Shown piece by piece: positions 37,901-46,900 of a stretch of DNA of 64,000 bases. Where the stretch lies: positions 806,001 to 870,000 of the forward strand of contig JANEZZ010002696.1 in the NCBI GenBank assembly GCA_026122225.1, read 5' to 3'. Within the stretch, counting starts at the first letter, position 1. The number at the start of each line of letters is the position of its first letter. A program made the position numbers and the translations under genes. This stretch comes from Heloderma charlesbogerti. Taxonomy: Eukaryota > Chordata > Lepidosauria > Squamata > Helodermatidae. Below the pieces are notes generated by a model. That model was given only the letters and a program-made list of their open reading frames with translations. It was not told where the DNA came from and did no database searches.

Positions 37901-40900
37901 CAGAGCATGGATACGACACATCCCCTGACCAAAAAGTTTATAATCTAAAAGAGAAAGACGGCACAAGTATGAAAGGAAAGCAGCTTGACAAAAAAGAATC
38001 TAGGGTGGGTGTGGGAGAAAGGTATATGATCACAGATTGAGGTTAGGTAAAGTTGTAGCAATCGTCAAAATGGGAAAAGCAAGATCCAGAGAAGAATCTA
38101 AGGACACTTGTCTTGACTGAGAGAGGGAGAGGGAGAGGGAGGGAGAGAGGTGGACAATCTTTTTCCAGGCAGACACATGAAAGCCCAAGTGGGAAGGAAA
38201 TGAAATAGAAAAAGCAAATGCATTGGATAGGGAACTAAACTAACTATATCAAGAATTGAAAGCTTTGAAATTCCAGAAATTTCAGAGAGATCTGGGACTA
38301 GAAAGAAAATAAGTTACACAAGTGGTATAAACCAAACACGATACCTTATGTTCGTCACTCTGTTTTCTTCAACAGACCAATAGATAGAGAGTGATGGGTT
38401 ACAATGAAATTCAGCCGATGCCTCTTTGTCAGAACCCTCTACATATAGATCTTTTCAAACTTCAAACCAAGGAAGAGGTTATTGGAAGACACATAGACCC
38501 ACAGAAAACAGAACATACTGGAGGAAGATTCTAAAAACTGCCTATCTAATAGTAGTGAAATTATCTAGCAGCACACTTACTGCTAGTGAGCACAGAGTCT
38601 TCCAGAAAGGTCTCTATTTTGTTCCTATGCATAGCCATGACTTGTTTAAATTCATGTTTGAACTCCAACACCTTTTTCAGAAAATCAGTCTGGCCAGCTT
38701 TTTTGAGGATGAGACCAGGGTAGAGGAGGTATCACTACGATTCAAGACTTTTAATCCTGTCTTGTGGAATCTGACGATCCAGGTTTTTTAAGGTTTGGTA
38801 ACTAGAGACATTCAGAACATTTTTTAAAAAGGAATTATTTTTGTGTGGCATAATTTGACTAGGGAAGAAAATGTAGTCTGGAGGAATTTACAACAATGTC
38901 AAGACGTTATTTCTAAACCAGCAGACAAATGCAAGGCAGTTGTGGCTATGGACAAAAGGGATTATTCTAAGGAGGCCAACAGATAATTGGGCAATGTTAT
39001 GCACTATGGGAAGTATAGGGAAAACCCCATGGATAGCTTAAAAAGAAAATTGTGAGCATTCTTGATGAGTTTGTTGAAAAGCCAGAAATCTAGATTGACA
39101 TATGATAGGAGGATTCCCCAATGTTACCTTTTACCTAAAACTCATGAGAACAATTCCCCTATATTAGGTCACCCTATTACATTATCGTGTGGTTCTAATC
39201 TTGAACCTCTCTTTATATATATCGACTGTTTTCTCAAACATCTGCTCCTTTAATCAACACTTATTTGAAGAATATTGTGCATTTTTTGCTCTATATCTAT
39301 AATATTGATTTAGCTTGTGAGAATGTTTGGCCAGTCACAATAGATGTAGTGTACTTATATACACTACCCAAGAATAGGCCATGCAGGTCATTGAATATAC
39401 AATCAGTAAGAGGGAAGTAGGATCTTCTGCATCTACAGGTTTCAGATGCTCTCTAGCTGAACTATATTTAAAGAAAAAAATCAATTTGAATAAAATTACT
39501 ATTGGCAGATGTTAGGTACAGCTATGGGCTGTGGGACTGGTTAGAACAGTTACACATTTCAGCAGCTAATGATCAATTCCTACAATATGTCTGGATAAAC
39601 AAGAGATATTTTGATGATATCTTCATTATTCGGAGAGGATCTGAGAAGGAATTAAAAGAGGCTTTGATAGTTTTCACCCTGGTCACTTAAAAATAAATCT
39701 ACCATATTCCCAAGTGTTAAGATTGCGCAGGAATTATAGTAATATAAAAGGTTTTCCTAGAAAACACAGATTCTATTGGAACAACTTAAACAAAGGGGAT
39801 ATACTCACAGAATTCTTTCAAAAGCAATGTATAAAGGTAAAAACAGAGACAGGAAAATTGTAGCAGATTGACAATACCGATTACATCTGATGGCTTAACC
39901 ACACAAGTAACACATGCATCTCCTGTCTGATATTCCATGATGTAGGGACAACCAAATATTTGCATTCAAACACTCACTGAATCTGAAAGACATAGTGGTT
40001 CATAGTACACTGAAGGTCTTCTGGTATCTTCTACAATGAGTGGTGAAAAGGCAGTTGGCAACTTCCCATGTAGCCACTTAAGTGTCTCTTGAATTATATT
40101 AAGATGAAGCAATTTATCAATCCAATTGATTATAGTTGCTATTATATCAAGGAATTTGTTAACTGTAACACCAAGGTTGTCATTTATGATGCACAATGTC
40201 CACTGCAATATTGTTTATGTCAGCATGACCACAAGAGTAGTGAAGATTAGAATTTGTGAACACAACAATTTCACCCGATCTGGATAGACTCAGACTCCTA
40301 GGGTTAAACATTTTAGTGACTTTGGACATGATGAAAAAGGTTTAAGGTTTTGGATAACAGAGAAAATCGAAGGACATGGAACAACATTACACCATCTATT
40401 AAGAAGAAGAGAAGCTTTTTGAAGACAGAAGCACTCTATTCTCTAAGAGAGCAATCCTATGGAGATAGGCAGCCCCGAACTCGGAGGCAACCGCCTATCC
40501 AATGCAGGGCAGGAGAAGCACGGAGGGGATTGTTCCCTGCCATGCATTTGCAGCTAGACAGCCGATTTTGGCTGTCTAGCTGCAGCAAGGCGGAGTGGGG
40601 GAGGAGGCTGCCAGACAACACCTAGGATATGTCATACCAGCATTTCCGCCTTCCCCACCCCGGAACGCCCCATTTTGGCCACTCCTCACTCTTCCTGTAA
40701 GCCCGGGGCTGTTCCACACTGCCTGTGAGGCAATGCAGAAGGATGGGGAAGGTTGGTTGTCTGGGAACTGACCTCGGAATGCAGGCTCCAAGGTTGGCTC
40801 CTGGAAAATCAGATATCCTATGGCCATCTAGCCACTGACTAGCAACCACAGGATTGCTCCCTCCAGGTATTATTTCCTAGTGAAGACTGCAACTGTATGA

Positions 40901-43900
40901 CTGCTCCTGTAATCCATGTTTTTTTTAAATGTATTCAGTTGTAAGCATTATATCTAGGGATGGCGGAGAATTCTGCCACAGATTGCAGTGAGGCCAAATG
41001 CACTGGCATTCGGCTCCCTGAAATCTGTGGCGGAATGGCCCGCCCTCCCATGGATTCCCCCTGGGACAGCACTTACCTGGGGTGGATGCGGCGGATTCGG
41101 CGGCGGCAGCAGCTCCGGCGGCTGGTCTCCTGGCCGGCTACGGCCGGGCTGCTGCCACCGCCATTGCCATCCTTGCAGCCGTGATAGGCTACGTAAGAAT
41201 TTACGTAGCCTATCACGGCTAACCCCTCCCCCCCCAAAAACCCAGCATACGCAAATGGCGGCAGCTACGGCAGCCGCCATTTGCGTTCCCTATTTTTCGC
41301 CGATTTATCTTACATAAATATTTACCTAAGATAAAACGGCAAAAAAATGGGGAATGCAAATAGCGTAGTGGGTGCTATTTGTGTCCCTTTATTTTTTGCC
41401 GTTCTAGCCTACGTAAATATTTACATAGGCTAGAACGGTGAAAAATAAAGGGGCGCAAATAGCGCCTACTATGCTATTTGCGTTCCCCTTTTTCTCGCCA
41501 TTTTATCTTACGTAAATATTTACGTAAGATAAATCGGCAAAAAATAGGGAACGCAAATGGCGGCCGCTGTAGCCGCTGCCATTTGCATACGCTGGGTTTT
41601 TGGGGGCGGGGTTAGCCGTGATAGGCTACGTAAATTCTTACATAGCCTATCACGGCTGCCTGGCTGGATGCAAATGGCGGCCACTACGGCGGCCGCCATT
41701 TGCGTCCGCAGCAGCCCATCCGCGGCCGGAAATCCAGCTGCGGACGGCCCTGGCCAGCTGCTCTGCGGCCTGGCTGTGGAGTGGAGCTGGCCGTCGAGGA
41801 TTCCGGGGAGAAGGACCAGATCGCCTCCCCCCATCCCCCCCACCACGAAAGATTCCGCAAAAAGGTGAGTTTCGTACATCCCTAATTGTACCTCTGTTTG
41901 CCTTTTAGGTCTGCTTTGCTCTTGCCATTGTTTATATTTGATGTTTTTAACATGGTGTCTATCATTTATCAACAAGCAGTAGATAACAGAAATGTACCTG
42001 ACACTATTACAATATATTATCAGTACGAGCAACATATCAATAACCCAAATGTTTCATCCTCAACAGGGCTTCAATGGAAAATATGCATAGGTCTAAAAAG
42101 ACAAGACGTCCCCAACAGTCATGGCTTTGGTATAGCAGTGCCATGGCAGGGTCAACTCTGGAGCAAGAGGAAGGGGTGTTTTTCTTAGTCCAGTGTTAAG
42201 AACCCAGTGCCCAACCCTGGGTTTTGCTGGTGCTGCACAAGAGAGCATTTTATGGTGCTCTAAAGTGTGCCAGCTACTATAAGCCATGCTTATAAAGTAG
42301 AATTCCCAGGGCTGGCATTAAGGGCAGGCATTGTTGGGCACCTGCCAAGGGCCCACACCCCAGCAGGGGCCCACTGACAAGCCCCCTGGAGTTGCTTCTC
42401 CTCTTCACCACTGCAACTTGTTGTTCATCTGCCCCTCTCTCTGGCTCAGACGACTGTAGTGGTGGTGGTGGTGGTGAGAAAGAGGAGCAGTAGATGCCAC
42501 TGCCAACTTGCTCATTGGCTCTCTGCCCATCAAGCAAACAAGTGGCAGCTATGATAAGGAAGAAGATGGGGAGCAAGAGCAGCTGGTCACAGCAGTGATG
42601 AGAAGGTGGACCAACTGAGGGAGTGGGGCCATTGAGGGTGCATTGCCCAAGGGCCCTCAGAAACCTGGAGCCAGCACTGGGAATTCCCTAAGTATTTTTA
42701 TCAGATTTTTTTAAAAAACCATCAACAGATGTTCCCTGTGTACATCAGTGAACTCTTCAAAAGTTTAGGGATAGTCGGAATTTTGTTCTGAATTTATCCC
42801 ACAACAAATGCTTGCATTTCATACATAATTTGCTAAAATGTTCAGCAACCCTCCATAGAGCTGGTGCCTAAAGAGCCAGAGCTTGTAACTAAGGGAGCAA
42901 TCCGAACGAGATAGATGGCCACCTCTAAACTCGGGGGTGACTGCCTATCCAAAGCAAGGCAGGAGAGGCATGGAGGGGATCGTTCCCTCTCTGCCTCTCC
43001 TGCCTTGCTGTTTTTCGCTAGACAGATCTTTTCGGCTGTCTAGAGGTGGAGGGGGCGACTGGGAGAGGAAGCTGCCGTACGACACATTGGATGTGTCATA
43101 TGTGCAGCTCCACTCTCCCCGCCCCAGAACGCCCCCCCCCCGAACGCCCCTTTGCAGTCGCTCCGTGCTCCTCTTCCGAGTACAGAGAACAGGGCTTCTC
43201 CATGCTGCCTTGGAGGCAGCACAGACAAGGGGGGAGGTCGATTTTCCAGGAACCGACCTCAGAGCATGGGCTCCAAGGTTGGTTCCCGGAAAAGAGCATA
43301 TCCTATGTCCCTCTAGACAGTATCTAGTGGCCATAGGATTTCTCCCTAAGAGTTTTAAATCCATAAACCAGCCCTGCATTTGAAATCATTTTCATTTCTT
43401 GCGATCATCATACACATTTCTAACCCTCACTGCACACACTCCTTAACTGGAAGTGGAGGACAAATGAAGTTCCAATACTCTTTTTGCAAAAACAAAACAA
43501 AACCCTGACAACAAAAGTAGTCCCTCTTCAGGGAGATTGTCAAACAAACCCAATCATGGACCCACTGAGTTCCCTTTAAAAAATTGCATGTATTACTTCC
43601 TAGGTAAGCCTACAACTCTTAAAATCTGAAGGGGCTGTCCCCAAGATACAGCTAGGGACGTACGGACTGTGTAAAATCCGCTCCGTCTGTGTTTCGTGGA
43701 TTTTCAGGCACCTTTCATTCCGTCATCCACCCACAGACAGATGCAAATATTTTTTTTGTCATGTACACAAATAATTACATAAATATTGATGTATTTACAT
43801 AATTTACCTCAGTACAGAACATTTAGTGTATTGTCCCCCATTCTATTCAGTGTTAGCAGAAACTTACATATTTTTCTACAGATTTATATGCATAAATTCC

Positions 43901-46900
43901 GGGAATGTAAAAAAATCATCCAAAAAAAATCATCAACAGACTCTGCGCGGCCTGAGGGGGTCGCTCCACAGCAGATTCCGCAGGTCAGATTCTTAGAAAT
44001 CCGAGCTCATTTTAATCTGTCTCGAATTTCTCCAGCATCCCTAGGTACAGCTAAGGAAGTAATGAGCTGTCCCCTGAAACCCTCCAATGTTCAGCTCTTG
44101 TATATTACTCAGCCAGGAGGCAAAAGTTGCTAACAGTGCAAACCAAGAGGCTGCGTTCATTGTGCCCCCCCCCCTTCACATCGCATGCAGCTTGGCTATG
44201 CTGGAGGGAGGGCGGTGCGGCAGCTGAATATTTTCCATGGGCTAAAGCTTATTTCTTGCATATCTAAATCTTCCCCCTTGGGAAATCTAAGGCGTTCCAT
44301 GGTCCTGTGCTATGTGGCAGCCAACTGCCATCTCTCTCTTTTGTGTTGTTCATTCCAACCCTCACAATCTTGGATTAGAATGACTGTGGCCACCTAATCC
44401 TTTCTGTTTACACAACAAACCACAGAACAAGACTTTTTCATGATTTATGGTGTTGGGGGCTTGTTATTGGTACTGTGACCAAGTTTGAGAACCTCAGGAA
44501 AGGCAGCCTGATTAGCCAGCAAGATCTACAGTCGCAGGGGTCACGCTGTATGCATCAAACATTGCTCTCATACTTGTCTCAAATGCCCACTTCTATTTTT
44601 AGAAATAATAGAAATTCAAAGATAGATTTTTTTTTTTAAGGCAAAGTTTTTTTATTCAGCAGTCCTTTGGCATATAAACTGGTCTGCTGCTGAACAGGGT
44701 TTTGATTGGTTGGTACTGTTTATTTTTTTACTGTTTCCATATGTTGTGTTTTTATGTTATGTTTTAATTAAGATTTTGCTTTTAATCTGAATTTTAATGA
44801 TAGCCACCTTCAGCACCATTTCTGGGCAAAAAGGTAGGATAGTAAGTAAGTAAGTAAGTAAATAATCAATATATATATATATATCCACACACACACACAC
44901 ACACACACACATGCAATTCAGCTTCATTATCCAGGTGGAAACCCCAACAAATTAATATTTATCCTTCCCTCTCTCTGCCCACAACATAGTAAAAAGATGG
45001 CCAAAAGTGGAAGGCCCAATTCTGGCAAAGGTTGGTGAGAAATGCTGCATCTGCTGAAATTCCTTGTATTCCACAACTGTTAAAAACACAGGAGTCCAAA
45101 TTGCATTTGTCTAGGGATTTCCTCATTCTGGCAGTTTTATCACAACCACTTTATCCACTTCTAATCACTCAGATCTGTCCACACTACCGTGTTTAGTACA
45201 CAAGCTGAGATGGGAGAGCTCAACCCTTTCCTCTTGTTAATATTCCCTTCCTCCCAGCTAGCTCAGCTAGCTGTGTCAATGCCCGACTCAAAGTTCCAGG
45301 TTTTGTGGGGTCTTTTGGCAACACACTCTTGGTGGGACCCCAACATCCTCCTCCACCTAATGCCCCACATACAGGGCCACTGGCTCACCTGGGAGAGAAG
45401 ATAGGGTCTTTCCAGCACCATTGTCACTTGCTACTGGCGCTTGCAAACAAGCAGCAGAGATGGCCTCAAGAAGCAGCCACTACTTCCGTTCCTACACCTG
45501 TGCTCCTTCTCTCTGGGCAACACAGTGGATGCTCTTTTTGAGAGCACTGTGGCTTCATATGGCACCACCCAGAGGGAGGCCACGCCATGCAGCCACCACA
45601 GCCTTCACTCCCTTGCACCTCTCTCTCTTGGTAGGGCAGCGGTGAGCCTCAGGACTCAGCAGGCCCAATCCTCACTGCCCAGAGTGAAAAGGCAAGCAAG
45701 GGAGCAGAGGTGGCTGGAAGGCGTTAGCTCAGATGTGCACAGGTTCTCTCTGTCTCTCTCGGGGTGGCATGGTGGTTCAGTTTGTCCTTGCTGGGCCCAG
45801 TCCTAATTGACGCACTACCTAGAAGGAGAGAGCAGGCACACACAAGTGAGTGGATGCAGGGTGGCTCCTGCTCCTGCCTCTGCTTGCTTGCTTCATCCTC
45901 CACTTGCTCGGCTTACTGCCCTCTCTCTCTCTGGGTGGCACAGCAGTGAGGACTAGGCCTGCAGGGCCCAAATCCCAGTCATCCCACCACACCCCAAGGC
46001 TGAGCGGGTGGGGAATGAGCAGAGGCAGAAAGCGCCACCTCCAACACCACTCACTCCTTCTGGGTGGCGCAGCAAGAAGCTGCCACGCTGCCTGGAGAAG
46101 GCCCTTCCACCTGCCGCACTGCCCAAAGCAAGAGTGCAGATGAGCGAGTTCAACTTGTGGCAGCCTCCTCTCACTTGTCCACCTTCCCTTGGGGGGCAGT
46201 GATGGATACTGGGAGAGAGCGGGTGAGCAATTGAGGGAAGTGTGGTAACTGGAGGTATGTCCCCGTGGGCCCAGCTGCTGCAGAGGGAGAGGCCAGGTGA
46301 TGGACCTAAATCAGGTCAGGACAGCAGGCACAAAGGCCCATTGTACTCCAGTAGCTGATGGTGCTAAGGCTTAAGGGGGTTTAAAACGCAAACCGGCAGG
46401 CACTCAGAATATCTGTCTTAAAAACAAAAATCAGGATTGGCGATCGGTGTGGTTGTTGTTCTAACCTATCAGGAACGCAGAAGCAGTTGTAAGGCATGGA
46501 ATGGGGTTGTGGGGCAACAGGAGGCCTAAAATTTCCTACCTACACCACTGGCCATACTCCCGCTGCAGCCTGGAGGAAGAGGGCAGTGAGCAAGCAGAGG
46601 CGGCTGGCTTGACAGGTAAGCGAGGAAGCGGCACGTGGGCTGCCTCCCTCTTACTCTAGGCAGGAGGCAACCAAGAGGAGGTATTGCCTCAAAGGTACAA
46701 TGGGAAGGGCGCGCGCGCGCATACACACACAAGCCGCGCGCGCAGACCTGAAGAGGCTCCTAGCGCGCGCGCGCACCCCGTGCCCGCGGTGGCAGGTGCA
46801 CCCGATGAGCAGCCGGTCGGGCATCAGTTCCTGCCCCCGCTGCCCGCGGTGCTGGGGCCTTCATGAGAACCTACGAGGAGACTGCTGGATCAGACCGAGG

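Noticed and set aside
45441..45806. 121-codon frame and neighbours in 45.2-46.2 kb
   Set aside because: The region is a degenerate GC-rich repeat; frames overlap in several phases with no similarity to known proteins.
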